Positions 18,095-27,075 of a stretch of 64,000 nt of DNA are shown one piece after another. How positions within the stretch are numbered: the stretch's first letter is position 1; each line of letters begins with the position of its first letter. The DNA lies in NCBI RefSeq assembly GCF_030271835.1, contig NZ_CP127389.1:2206001-2270000 (forward strand), read 5' to 3'. The DNA comes from Proteus appendicitidis (GTDB lineage Bacteria > Pseudomonadota > Gammaproteobacteria > Enterobacterales > Enterobacteriaceae). The position numbers were made by a program, and so were the translations under genes. Below the pieces are notes generated by a model. The model had not been told where the DNA came from. It did not search any database and worked only from the letters and a program-made list of their open reading frames with translations.

Positions 18095-18787
18095 TTAATG
18101 TATATTCTTCTTATCTTGCTGATAATTTCCATCATCATCGATATAGATAACCGTAATTACTTGGTTCATATCAGTTTGCTTTTGATATTGAATGTGCTGT
18201 TTTGCAAAAGGAGCCACCATAATAGCATTTGTTAATAGTGCTTCTTTATCATCAAAATACATCTTTGAAATTGTAAAGTAATAAGCTGTAGGGTTATTTA
18301 TTGCTAAATATTCTCCATGATGAGTTATTTCTATTTGTTTAAAAACGTCCTCTGTCGTTAACTTAAGTTGCGCTGGACGATAAAAAAGCTTGATTCGTGT
18401 TTGCAATGCTAATTGCAACGTACTGAAGTTTTCTTTATTTTCTGGTTTAGGTGCTATATCTAATACATTTAAATAAAAAACAGATTCTCTATCTTTAGGT
18501 AACCTATTTTCTAATTGTTGTATTTTTAATTGTAACCCACCATTTGCAGTCATTTTCGCCATAGGTGGAATAACAATAAAGGGTGCCGTTGTTGTTTCTG
18601 GTGTGGAAGCAACATTTCCTTCATCCACCCAACTTTGTATTAATGTTGACTGCTCACTTTGATTAAAAACTTGTAACAATATTATTGAGTTGTCGGTAGG
18701 AAATATTAAACGAGTGCGCTCAAGTACCACACTTGCATAAGTAAAATGTGTTATTAACATGAATAATAGAATTAAAACACCTTTCAT
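18095..18787 (-). CDS. Fimbrial periplasmic chaperone, second copy of cluster 1
   Basis: 230-aa PapD-like chaperone and last gene of fimbrial cluster 1. The signal peptide ends near THFTYA (residue 19). Chaperone marks include VLERTRLIFP at the mature start, the LLQVFNQSEQ strand, FIVIPPMAKM near 80 and the RIKLFYRPAQL strand-G1 region near 136. ATG 18787 is chosen because GGAAG lies 6-7 nt upstream; ATG 18799 lacks a site. A second chaperone dedicated to the tip adhesin encoded just upstream (25-nt gap) is a plausible role, but it is inference. Confidence 0.88.
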   Translation of the reverse strand: MKGVLILLFMLITHFTYASVVLERTRLIFPTDNSIILLQVFNQSEQSTLIQSWVDEGNVASTPETTTAPFIVIPPMAKMTANGGLQLKIQQLENRLPKDRESVFYLNVLDIAPKPENKENFSTLQLALQTRIKLFYRPAQLKLTTEDVFKQIEITHHGEYLAINNPTAYYFTISKMYFDDKEALLTNAIMVAPFAKQHIQYQKQTDMNQVITVIYIDDDGNYQQDKKNIH

Positions 18788-18812
18788 TTTCGCTTCCATT
18801 TTTTATGGCTTA

Positions 18813-19892
18813 TTAATCGTAAGACATCACAAGTGTTGCTGTACTTGTCATTTTTCCTTGAGTGACTGAATTAATATTATAAGGGTAATAATAAGCACCC
18901 ATATTTATCGAAAATGCAGAGGATATGCTGCCACCTTGATTAACACTAAAAATACTAGTCGCACTACCTTGTGTATTAATATTGTCAGATAAAATAAGCG
19001 GGCTTGCCGTGTTATCACTTTTTACTACACGGAATCCGACACCACCTGCACCTTGTGCTGTTGTGTTGGTTAATATAGTTTTGTCCGTTGCCAATAAATT
19101 CTGGCTTGATAAAAACATATTAATGTTACGTGATGCTTTTGAACCGCTCAAAAAGTCTTGGCAAGTAAAGTTTAATGTAAAAGGGGTATATCCTGCTTTA
19201 TCTACCGTTTTTGCATCTTTGACGCTAATTAACGGCAATGAAACAATTAAACCTGCATTAGAAAAATTACATGTTGTCATCACAGGATTATATGTAATTT
19301 GCATTGGCTGTAAGAAAATATCGTTTTGATCAACCGGCCACTGCCACGTTAATAAAAATTGAATTAATTTAGTGACAATATTCAATAACCATTGAACAAG
19401 CCCCAAACTGGATGCATCAGAGGCTAAAATAACTGGTGAAACAATTGCTGTACTGCCACTAACTTCTGTGTAATTACTTGAGGGTTTGCTACTTAATAAC
19501 GTAAATTTCAATGTAAAGTTAGTATCTAAATCTGAAGCAGGATGTGTTCCCGCTTGAATATTCGTTACATTATCTTTTTCTAATGACGTTAACGTAATAG
19601 AGACAAACTGCTTACCACCATTAAAACCAATTGTCCCTGTCCGTCCATCATTAAAAGGTGAAGCGATACCCACTGTATTAGGAAATAATATTCCTCTTGC
19701 TGTGCATGTAAATGTGCCCGGAAATGTTGTTCTACTCGGTTTTGTGGTCGTTGTTGAAAGACTATTTAAATCTGCAGATAAATCAAAATTAATGTTGGGT
19801 GCAGTAATAGTGCTAGTGGGTTTACAGTTAGCAATTGCCTGCTGGCTTATTGTTCCTAATAGCATTAAAAATATAAAGGCAGATGATTTCAT
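18813..19892 (-). CDS. Fimbrial tip adhesin-like protein, cluster 1
   Basis: 359-aa secreted protein with a signal peptide ending at AIA-NCKP (residue 21). It appears to have two domains: an N-terminal part with C-x-C cysteines (about residues 23-62) and a C-terminal pilin-like part beginning near MTTCNF (about 208) and ending in the alternating strand ATLVMSYD typical for donor-strand subunits. An unusual hydrophobic stretch (LVQWLLNIVTKLIQFLLTW) sits between them. Position after the usher and length of about 360 aa suit a tip adhesin. It starts 11 nt after the usher stop with a strong AAGGAAAG site. The receptor is unknown. Confidence 0.75.
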   Translation of the reverse strand: MKSSAFIFLMLLGTISQQAIANCKPTSTITAPNINFDLSADLNSLSTTTTKPSRTTFPGTFTCTARGILFPNTVGIASPFNDGRTGTIGFNGGKQFVSITLTSLEKDNVTNIQAGTHPASDLDTNFTLKFTLLSSKPSSNYTEVSGSTAIVSPVILASDASSLGLVQWLLNIVTKLIQFLLTWQWPVDQNDIFLQPMQITYNPVMTTCNFSNAGLIVSLPLISVKDAKTVDKAGYTPFTLNFTCQDFLSGSKASRNINMFLSSQNLLATDKTILTNTTAQGAGGVGFRVVKSDNTASPLILSDNINTQGSATSIFSVNQGGSISSAFSINMGAYYYPYNINSVTQGKMTSTATLVMSYD

Positions 19893-19903
19893 AAGACTTT
19901 CCT

Positions 19904-22417
19904 TTATCGACAGATATTACTATTTTTATCCATCGAATTAACTAAATGATTAATCACACACTCTGTTTTTCCTGCTTCATTTAATTTAATCGAGACAGAA
20001 GAAGGTAACGCATCACTTTTTAAATAAAGTACACTCGATTGCCCAACATAACCGATACTCTGTTTCTTATTATTTAAAACTTCAGTACCAAAAGGTAAGC
20101 TTTCATCATTTTCTAAAGAAGCTCTGATAATGAACGTTTTTCGCTGATCCGTGGTTAATGTGAGATGATTAACAGCACCTAAATAAGGCGTAACATGCGT
20201 TATATTTCCTAAAACTTCTGCATTCGATGGATATTCTGTATTTGTTAATGTATAGGTATTCGTTCGATAAGGGATCGTATTCGCGACTAAAACAACACCT
20301 TGATTATTGGTTAATGTCGCTTTATTCCCATTGACCATCATATTATTCGCCATAGGCGCTTCAATAATGGTATAAGTTTTCCCAGTATCCCCAGAAAACG
20401 CAATATGGCTAGGAATAGCAACGATAGTCCCTCGGGTTCCCAACCCACCTTGGCGATAATTATTTGCTTCAGTATAAGAGGCAGATAAAGTGCTATAAGG
20501 ATGGCGATAGCTCACATTAGCACCGACTAAATTATTTCCACCCGTTTGGTTAGAGCCTGTTAAGGTATAATTAACCAAGTCATCTTTACCTGCTGTTCCA
20601 CTCATACTTAATGTAGATTGCTGATAGTGTGAATCAGTGACATAAACCGAAGTATTAATATTTGCTCTTTTATCAAAAAATGAAATGGGCACACTGACGT
20701 TTAAATAATAACGAGTTTCTTCTTTATTATCGTAATTTCTTAATTTCGATACCGAAAGATTATAAGCAATATCTTTATAGTTATTTGAATAACCTAGTTG
20801 ATACTCTCGATTAGTCTCATCAGTATTCCAATAATTTCGATGCGTTCCTGAAAGGAAAATAACACCACGCTGCCCACCTAAATATTGATTAAGATTTATG
20901 GTAAACGTATTTTTTGCTCTAGAACCGCGTAGTGCATCAAAGGTTGTGAGATCTAAATCCGAAGCGGCATTATTATTTCCCTGCTGTTTAGCAAGATCAT
21001 TTTGATAATCTTTCCAAGCTTGGTAATTATCATGAGAGTAAATCGAATCCACAAAGCTATAATAATCACGGGTAGAGTAACGGTAAGCCGCCAGTGTTAA
21101 ATTAGTTAGTGTGGCATCCATATATTTACTATATGCAAGACGAAAACTTTGCCCTGTTTTTTTGCCTGTTTGCAGATCTGCACTTGCATGAGTGATATCT
21201 GCGGAAATCGCCCCAAATTTGAAATTCCAACCACTACCAATCAATGCCGAATAATAGTCTTCGCTGGCAATTCCCCCTGCATAAAGCGTAACAAGGTTAT
21301 TAACACCATAATGGAATTCACCTTGGGCAAATTTAGGTCGATAATCGGTATTATTAATACGTGACTCCCCTACCATCACGTTATAGCGATATACACCTTC
21401 TTTTAGCATATCGGGAACGGCTGAAAATGGCACAGTAAATGACTCTCTTCTGCCATCCGCTTCTTGAACCACCACTAACAGATCACCACCACCAGCTGTT
21501 GGCTGAATATCACGAAAAGAAAATTCACCAGGGGGCACATTTTCTTGAAAAACTAAGTTTTCATTTTGATAAACACTAACTAATGCGTTTGTTTGTGCAA
21601 CGCCACGAATAATAGGCGCAAATCCTTGACTTGAATTAGGTAGCATTCCCATTTCAGTCGCCAATGAAGCGCCTCTAAATGAAATACTAGTAAAAAGTGC
21701 GGCTGGCGTATAAAAATCACCTATCGTTAATCCCGCAGTTATTTGACTTAATGCTTTATAAATATAACGGGTATTGTTTTTCCATTGACTTTTACCATGA
21801 GAGTAATAGGAATAGTTTGATTCATCTCGAAATTGCCATGTGCCTAAATTAATGCCTGAATTAATATTGGCAAAAAAACTCTCGTTATTACTCTTATTTC
21901 CTTTTTTCTCTTTATAGTTATAGTAATTTAAATTATAAGATAAAATCAGTGCAGAAATACCTTGTTCCCAATAGCTAGGATCAACATATCCTACTTCTGA
22001 TTGTTTGACAGAAATCTGAGGTGCTGTGATATCTAGTCTTAATCTATTAATATCTAATGTTGAAGCAACCCCCGTCGCCAGTTCATTAGATAAAATTGTT
22101 TTTTGCTGTGTTATTTTTTGCTTTGCTGACAAAGACAAGTTTAAACCTAACTTATTTACATCATCCGATTCAAAACTAATCCCTGCATTATTTCCTAACA
22201 CATTGACTTCAAATTGCCCTTTCCATGCCTGATTAACATAGACATCAACAAGTTGCTTTCCTTCTGGTATTTTATCATCAATATAAAATCGTGAAATATC
22301 GCCATTCTTTGATTTCCCTACTAGTAAAGATGTATCAAATCCCTCTGCATACAGATTTTGAGTATAATTTTGCATTCCTAAAAAGATAAGAACTGAGAGG
22401 TATTTTGAATTATTCAC
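19904..22417 (-). CDS. Fimbrial outer-membrane usher, cluster 1
   Basis: 837-aa PapC/FimD-type usher that threads chaperone-subunit complexes through the outer membrane. After a signal peptide ending near QNLYA-EGF, the order is N-terminal periplasmic domain, a 24-strand barrel with the conserved IRGVAQTNALVSVYQN and PPGEFSFRDIQP motifs of the middle or plug region, and C-terminal domains with AGKTECVINH near the end. The frame is open farther upstream, but GTG 22417 is chosen: AGAGA lies 7 nt before it and the signal peptide follows. The intergenic distance from the chaperone gene is 13 nt. Confidence 0.9.
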   Translation of the reverse strand: MNNSKYLSVLIFLGMQNYTQNLYAEGFDTSLLVGKSKNGDISRFYIDDKIPEGKQLVDVYVNQAWKGQFEVNVLGNNAGISFESDDVNKLGLNLSLSAKQKITQQKTILSNELATGVASTLDINRLRLDITAPQISVKQSEVGYVDPSYWEQGISALILSYNLNYYNYKEKKGNKSNNESFFANINSGINLGTWQFRDESNYSYYSHGKSQWKNNTRYIYKALSQITAGLTIGDFYTPAALFTSISFRGASLATEMGMLPNSSQGFAPIIRGVAQTNALVSVYQNENLVFQENVPPGEFSFRDIQPTAGGGDLLVVVQEADGRRESFTVPFSAVPDMLKEGVYRYNVMVGESRINNTDYRPKFAQGEFHYGVNNLVTLYAGGIASEDYYSALIGSGWNFKFGAISADITHASADLQTGKKTGQSFRLAYSKYMDATLTNLTLAAYRYSTRDYYSFVDSIYSHDNYQAWKDYQNDLAKQQGNNNAASDLDLTTFDALRGSRAKNTFTINLNQYLGGQRGVIFLSGTHRNYWNTDETNREYQLGYSNNYKDIAYNLSVSKLRNYDNKEETRYYLNVSVPISFFDKRANINTSVYVTDSHYQQSTLSMSGTAGKDDLVNYTLTGSNQTGGNNLVGANVSYRHPYSTLSASYTEANNYRQGGLGTRGTIVAIPSHIAFSGDTGKTYTIIEAPMANNMMVNGNKATLTNNQGVVLVANTIPYRTNTYTLTNTEYPSNAEVLGNITHVTPYLGAVNHLTLTTDQRKTFIIRASLENDESLPFGTEVLNNKKQSIGYVGQSSVLYLKSDALPSSVSIKLNEAGKTECVINHLVNSMDKNSNICR

Positions 22418-22430
22418 GATGTTATCTCTA

Positions 22431-23123
22431 TTAGAGTTTAATATTCTGTGATTTATAAACACCAAAATCATCAACATAAATAACAACAGCGGAATTGCTT
22501 TTTAATTTATTAATTAAAGGTAACTCACGAGAAGATAACGGTGGGATCATTTCAGAATCGACAAGCGTAATACGGGGTGTCTCTTGTGTAGAAATAGAGG
22601 CTATCGTGAAATGATACTGTGAGTTATTTTTAACTAAAACTTTATCACCATTTAATTGATAAGTTATTTTCTCATTAACAAGTTCTGGTTTATCAGTTAA
22701 ATCTTTTGGACGATAGAAAACTTTAATTCTTGTTTTCATTGCTAATTGTAAATAGCTTTTTCCTTTTAATGCTTCGGCATTTTCTGGGATATCGAGAATA
22801 TTTAAATAGTATACTTGTTCAACATTTCCTGATGATTTTTCATTGGAATTTTTTATTCTTAATGTCTGACCTTGTCTACCTGCTATTTTTACAATTGGTG
22901 GATATAAATAAAAAGGAGAGTTTGCATCTTCAGGCGTAGAGTTTATATCGCCATCATCAATCCAACTTTGCACGAGTGAAGCTAAATCACCATTGTTGGT
23001 TAATTGAAGATTAACACTATCTGTTCCTTCATAATAAATAACCCGTGTACCATTAATAATAATATTAGCAAATACACTCGTTGGTAATATCAATGCCATT
23101 AAAAAAACGATTAACTTTTTCAT
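22431..23123 (-). CDS. Fimbrial periplasmic chaperone, cluster 1
   Basis: 230-aa PapD-like chaperone. The signal peptide ends near TSVFA (residue 19). Mature-part marks are INGTRVIYYEG, LVQSWIDDGD near 47, the FYLYPPIVKI strand and KTRIKVFYRPKDL, which contains the conserved strand that completes subunits. I chose ATG 23123 because AGGA lies 8 nt upstream; the ATG at 23132 sits on top of that site. It is the second gene of the cluster, separated from the major subunit by a terminator-like hairpin. Confidence 0.9.
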   Translation of the reverse strand: MKKLIVFLMALILPTSVFANIIINGTRVIYYEGTDSVNLQLTNNGDLASLVQSWIDDGDINSTPEDANSPFYLYPPIVKIAGRQGQTLRIKNSNEKSSGNVEQVYYLNILDIPENAEALKGKSYLQLAMKTRIKVFYRPKDLTDKPELVNEKITYQLNGDKVLVKNNSQYHFTIASISTQETPRITLVDSEMIPPLSSRELPLINKLKSNSAVVIYVDDFGVYKSQNIKL

Positions 23124-23135
23124 TATAAACATCCT

Positions 23136-23169
23136 AAAAAACCAGACCCAATATTGAGTCTGGTTTTTT
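23136..23169 (-). terminator. Partial terminator between the major subunit and chaperone genes, cluster 1
   Basis: 12-bp stem formed by AAAAAACCAGAC and GTCTGGTTTTTT (23136-23147, 23158-23169) with a 10-nt loop. Read leftward it ends in six U just before the chaperone's ribosome site. It should cut readthrough so that pilin is made in excess over chaperone and usher. Confidence 0.85.
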
Positions 23170-23173
23170 TATA

Positions 23174-23764
23174 TTATAAATAAGAAACAGTATAGATAAC
23201 GTTAGAGTGTACTGGCCCTGTTTTAGCGGCTGTCGCATTTGTTTTATAGTAACTGGCAATTAAACGTAGAGTATCTGAATCAGGGGCGGTTTTATCGCCT
23301 TTAATACCTGTATCAAAAGTTGCGTTCAATGGTATAGCAACTGTTGGTGCCGCAGGTGTTGATAAACTAAAGCCAACATTCTTTGCCACTAATGGATCAT
23401 TTTCATTCGCGGTATCATTGACTAAATATAATCCACTGGTGGAAATCGTATTTGCAGATGAGAAATGTATCTTTAAATTACTTCCACTTGGCGTAGATGC
23501 AGGAGCACAATCAGAGAATGTCAAAGCAAACTCTTTTTGGTTTTTGGCAATAACAGTACTCGCCGTTGTTCCAGCATCTGTTACGGTAATAGGATCTAAT
23601 AAAATAGAAAAGTCCGCACTGTTTCCTCCATTAATTGTACAGGTGGTATCACTAATAGCACCAGAGAAAGAGATTATTCCACCAGCGCTGTTGGTTGCAG
23701 CAAATGCCGACGTCGACAATATAGCCACTGATAATAATGACAGTGGGAGTTTATTTTTAAGCAT
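23174..23764 (-). CDS. Major fimbrial subunit (pilin), cluster 1
   Basis: 196-aa type 1-like pilin. The signal peptide ends at AFA-ATNSAG (about residue 22). The mature part has the conserved pair of cysteines (TTCTINGG near 43, FSDCAP near 87) and the C-terminal alternating strand ending SNVIYTVSYL. ATG 23764 is chosen: GGGG lies 6 nt upstream, while the TTG 12 nt earlier overlaps that site. It is the promoter-proximal gene of the cluster and is followed by a hairpin that favours its own overexpression. Confidence 0.9.
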   Translation of the reverse strand: MLKNKLPLSLLSVAILSTSAFAATNSAGGIISFSGAISDTTCTINGGNSADFSILLDPITVTDAGTTASTVIAKNQKEFALTFSDCAPASTPSGSNLKIHFSSANTISTSGLYLVNDTANENDPLVAKNVGFSLSTPAAPTVAIPLNATFDTGIKGDKTAPDSDTLRLIASYYKTNATAAKTGPVHSNVIYTVSYL

Positions 23765-23918
23765 ATATAACCCCAAGAATAGACAAATATTTAATTAGCA
23801 AAAATAAGCTTCTATTATTGCCATCATTAACTAAAGGTGATGAAAGGAGACCCTAGTCAATTTGATATTAGTCATAATTTAAAAAACCAACAAATGAATT
23901 TATCCGCTTTTTTAAATA

Positions 23919-23934
23919 TGTGACTTAAGTCAAA
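23919..23934. promoter_or_regulatory. CRP-like site in the cluster 1 promoter region
   Basis: TGTGA-N6-TCAAA differs from the CRP consensus TGTGA-N6-TCACA at one of ten conserved positions, and its core GACTTAAGTC is a perfect palindrome. It lies 155 nt before the pilin start. The surrounding 425 nt (23765-24190) are very AT-rich, which favours H-NS-type silencing; I saw no invertible-element repeats or recombinase gene. Confidence 0.4.
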
Positions 23935-24190
23935 TTAAATTTATGGTTATATTTAGTTAATATATAAATGTATTAATATTTAGCATTACCATATAATTAG
24001 AAAATCATAAATAAAAAAACAATAACAATTAATCTATTAATAACCAATCAAAAAAGGAGTGTCTATAAATGAGCTGATTTATTTGGGAATTATTTATTTT
24101 AATTAAATATTCCAAAGCTAATAAAAATAAAAAAATAGAAATAAACTCACAAAAAAACTTAATTTTAAAAATAAGAATCAATAAAGATAA

Positions 24191-24212
24191 AGGCCACATT
24201 AATATGTGGCCT
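24191..24212 (-). terminator. Terminator downstream of phoH
   Basis: Perfect 9-bp stem AGGCCACAT / ATGTGGCCT with a 4-nt loop, followed leftward by TTATCTTTATT. It lies 31 nt after the phoH stop. Confidence 0.75.
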
Positions 24213-24243
24213 GTTTATTTTACATAGCGATCTTAGATCCTAT

Positions 24244-25029
24244 TTAATCGTTATAAGCTGCTAATACATGCTGACATAATGTAGAGCGTACACAATCTTC
24301 TTGCATAAATTTAATCACACCCACTCGATTATTAGCCTTAAATCGAATCAAACCATCCGCTAATCCAGACGGTACATTTGCAGGTAAATCACACTGTGTA
24401 ATATCTCCATTAACCACAACGGTGACATTTTCCCCCATTCTGGTGAGAAATAATTTCATTTGATTGACAGTAACATTCTGCGCTTCGTCTAAAATAACAA
24501 ATGCATTTTCGAAAGTACGACCTCGCATATAAGCGAAAGGCGCAATTTCGACTTTACCGATTTCAGGTCGTAAACAATATTGTAAGAATGAAGCGCCTAA
24601 ACGTTTAACTAATACGTCGTAGACAGGACGAAAATAGGGTGCAAACTTTTCAGCAATATCACCAGGTAAGAAACCGAGATCTTCATCCGCCTGCAACACA
24701 GGTCGAGTAACAATGATACGTTCTATTTCTTTGTTAATTAAGGCATCGGCTGCCATTGCAGTACTGAGAAAGGTTTTACCACAGCCCGCTTCTCCTGTAG
24801 CAAAAATAAGATCTTGATGTTTAATTGCATTCATATATTGGCGTTGTACTTCATTGCGAGGAGATAACACACGTTCATCACGTTTTTCTCTCGCCATACC
24901 AATAGTATTGATATCCCCAAATCCCGGTAAAACCATAACATTATCTCGATGCGCCCCATTACGTTGTTCTTTACGTGAGGTGCGTTTATTTTCTCGGCGT
25001 AAACGTGTTGCTGCTTTTTGTCTACTCAT
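24244..25029 (-). CDS. phoH: PhoH, phosphate-starvation-inducible ATPase
   Basis: 261-aa cytoplasmic P-loop ATPase. Walker A GEAGCGKT lies near residue 80 and Walker B VILDEAQN near 175; the long block around RPVLQADEDLGFLPGDIAEK is almost identical to remembered E. coli PhoH. The first 35 residues are strongly basic (RLRRENKRTSRKEQR). RBS AAGGGT lies about 10 nt upstream. PhoH-family proteins are linked to RNA metabolism, but the exact role is unsettled. A Pho box at 25275-25292 shows PhoB control, and a strong terminator lies inside the leader between that promoter and the start codon. Confidence 0.93.
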   Translation of the reverse strand: MSRQKAATRLRRENKRTSRKEQRNGAHRDNVMVLPGFGDINTIGMAREKRDERVLSPRNEVQRQYMNAIKHQDLIFATGEAGCGKTFLSTAMAADALINKEIERIIVTRPVLQADEDLGFLPGDIAEKFAPYFRPVYDVLVKRLGASFLQYCLRPEIGKVEIAPFAYMRGRTFENAFVILDEAQNVTVNQMKLFLTRMGENVTVVVNGDITQCDLPANVPSGLADGLIRFKANNRVGVIKFMQEDCVRSTLCQHVLAAYND

Positions 25030-25135
25030 AGTGGTATTTACCCTTGTTAGTCTTCAAAAAGTCATCGACATCTCTGTTTGTATTCCATTCACTTACCGAT
25101 GAGTCCCCTTCAGACTCTGTTTAGTCGCAGAAAAC

Positions 25136-25193
25136 AAAAAAACCGGTCACAATCCTGAACATTAAACATCAATGAACGGTTGTTGCCGGTTTT
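25136..25193 (-). terminator. Strong intrinsic terminator inside the phoH leader
   Basis: Read leftward, AAAACCGG (from 25193) pairs with CCGGTTTT (to 25139), and an inner stem of about six pairs (ACAATC with GGTTGT) extends it. The RNA would end CCGG followed by seven U. It lies about 110 nt before the phoH ATG and about 60-120 nt after the predicted start site. It could release a short RNA or act as an attenuator. Confidence 0.8.
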
Positions 25194-25258
25194 CTGTGAG
25201 TAACGAGATATTTCCATTGCTTCTATCATTCATATTCCCCATCATGGAGTTAGAGTGA

Positions 25259-25292
25259 AAATTAACGAAGCTTTATGACAGTATAATGACAA
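25259..25292 (-). promoter_or_regulatory. Pho box and promoter of phoH
   Basis: On the minus strand TTGTCAT-TATA-CTGTCAT (25292 to 25275) gives two direct 7-bp repeats with a 4-bp spacer, close to the consensus CTGTCAT-N4-CTGTCAT. A weak -10, TAATTT (25264-25259), follows at the right distance, placing the start site near 25252. Confidence 0.85.
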
Positions 25293-25379
25293 AAGAAAAA
25301 TATTTTCAATACTGAGATGATTTATAATGAGATGAACTTAACATAAAAATAACAATAAGTGTTATTTTTGGGGGAGTAA

Positions 25380-25823
25380 ATGAATTTCTTGCGATTACCT
25401 TTTATTTATTGGTTACTACTTAACCTAATTCCATTTATTGGCTTTGAACTTCATTCTGGCTCTCTCAAAATGGGCTTCTTTTTTTACCTCGGTTTACTCA
25501 CCATTACCACTTCTGGGATCTGGCTTTTTTATTGCCTCTCATTTTTTATTAAACAAAAAACATCGCCTAATCCCAATCACACACCACGACAATTAGTAAC
25601 AAATGGCCCTTATAAAATAAGTCGCAATCCTATGTATCTTGGTTTCTTAGATATTAGTATCGGGCTATTTTTTATTTTTGGTAATTGGGGATTTTTGGGC
25701 GCGGCTATTGCGTTTTATTTTATTACTGATCGCTATACGATAATACGTGAAGAGAAAATCTTAAGTGAATTATTTCCACAAGCGTGGCAACAATATTGTC
25801 GCCACGTTCGTCGTTGGATGTAA
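25380..25823 (+). CDS. Isoprenylcysteine methyltransferase-like membrane protein
   Basis: 147-aa integral membrane protein. The C-terminal half carries the ICMT/PEMT-like signature GPYKISRNPMYLG (near residue 78), the conserved E-E pair in IREEKILSELFPQAWQQY, and a final RHVRRW. Four hydrophobic segments are present. Bacterial members are presumed SAM-dependent methyltransferases with unknown acceptors. GGGGGAG directly before the start is an unusually strong ribosome site. It ends 15 nt before the convergent endonuclease gene. Confidence 0.78.
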   Translation: MNFLRLPFIYWLLLNLIPFIGFELHSGSLKMGFFFYLGLLTITTSGIWLFYCLSFFIKQKTSPNPNHTPRQLVTNGPYKISRNPMYLGFLDISIGLFFIFGNWGFLGAAIAFYFITDRYTIIREEKILSELFPQAWQQYCRHVRRWM

Positions 25824-25838
25824 TCTAAATAATTACGA

Positions 25839-26822
25839 TTAAGGCTGTTTACAGTTATTAGCTAAACGGTAACCCGCCTTAATGGCATCACTCTCTGTTT
25901 TAAACAAAACCGCATTTTTATCTGACATTGTTTTATAACCTGAGCAATGCGCAAAATGGTAGATCTTGCTATTCACATTACCTTTAATATATTCAGATTG
26001 TGATGCATTGGCTTGCTTAGGTGTTTCAGTTTTAGCTTTAGTGACTGGCGTACTATTTGTTGCAGATAATCCCGCACCACTGTTTTTATGTCCTAATTGC
26101 CATTTCATTTCACCTGTCACAAAGGGATTGTGATATCCAACAATACGAGCAATACGGCTATCACGCTCTTTTTCCCATGCTGTTGGTGGATAAGCATTAT
26201 CCCAAGCCATTAATAACTGTTGCTGCTGGCGTGACATCGAGAGGTTATAACGATCATGTAAGTAGAAATAAACCCTTGCTACTTGTCCTTTAACTTCATT
26301 ACGCGGTTCAAAGGTACGTGAAGCAAAGTCAACACGGCTACGGCATTGACCATATTGGTAAGGCGCTTGTGCAGGTAATTGACCAAAACTAAAATTGCTA
26401 CGATCACCATTAACTTCACCAATAGATGGAGCTAAATTATGTAAATCTGCTTCAATTTTGCCAAATACAGGATCGTTTTTCACACAATTAGCTCGGCCAC
26501 CATTTTGCCAACATTGGCGTTGATGACCAAAAACCCATGCAGGAACAATATGCTCCCACTCAATACGTTCCGCTCTTGTTTGTTGAGTTCTAACTTTATA
26601 ACCACAACTGGCTAAATCAACACGTCCCCCCGATTTACCTACCCATTTCCAATCACAGCCACAATAAAGAGTCCCTTGTGAGTTTTGATTTTGATCATAA
26701 TAAATACGTTCTTTTGCTATCTCTTTCGCTTTTGTAAAATTTTCCGGTGCTTGAGCTTGCACATTTAACGTAATAAAAAACAAACCCAACACAACCGCGG
26801 TATAGTGTAATATTTTTCTCAA
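25839..26822 (-). CDS. endA: Endonuclease I with an additional C-terminal domain
   Basis: 327-aa secreted or periplasmic DNase. The signal peptide ends near VQAQA (residue 24). The beta-beta-alpha-metal core shows WEHIVPAW near 89 and the conserved DLHNLAPSIGEVNGDRSN near 126; several cysteine pairs (CGCDW, C-W-Q) suggest disulfides. The nuclease domain ends near residue 240. After a T/K-rich linker comes a C-terminal segment (YIKGNVNSKIYHFAHCSGY region, about 280-327) resembling the Ada metal-binding fold. Typical EndA has about 235 aa. Translation probably starts at TTG 26822, with AAGG 8 nt upstream and no earlier usable ATG. Confidence 0.87.
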   Translation of the reverse strand: MRKILHYTAVVLGLFFITLNVQAQAPENFTKAKEIAKERIYYDQNQNSQGTLYCGCDWKWVGKSGGRVDLASCGYKVRTQQTRAERIEWEHIVPAWVFGHQRQCWQNGGRANCVKNDPVFGKIEADLHNLAPSIGEVNGDRSNFSFGQLPAQAPYQYGQCRSRVDFASRTFEPRNEVKGQVARVYFYLHDRYNLSMSRQQQQLLMAWDNAYPPTAWEKERDSRIARIVGYHNPFVTGEMKWQLGHKNSGAGLSATNSTPVTKAKTETPKQANASQSEYIKGNVNSKIYHFAHCSGYKTMSDKNAVLFKTESDAIKAGYRLANNCKQP

Positions 26823-27075
26823 AGTGGTATCTGCCTTACTTTTTATTTTATTAAAACTAATAAGAATTATCTTTAATAACCAACTGATAATCTTATTTTT
26901 GTTTAGCCTAATCTTACCTTTTTTTTATTTATTTTGGGCAATCTTTCTTGCTATTTTTTGTATAAAAAATAAAACAATAAGCGTGAATGGTGATAGAAAA
27001 AGCCGTTATTCTCGACATTAACGCAAAAGGGATTTGCTATGGTTTAGTCCATCAATGATTTGGAGAAATTTAAAA

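Noticed and set aside
26824..27021. 65-codon hydrophobic frame on the plus strand just upstream of endA
   Set aside because: GTG start on top of the endA start, no ribosome site. The hydrophobic composition follows from T-rich DNA, and it lies where the endA promoter should be.
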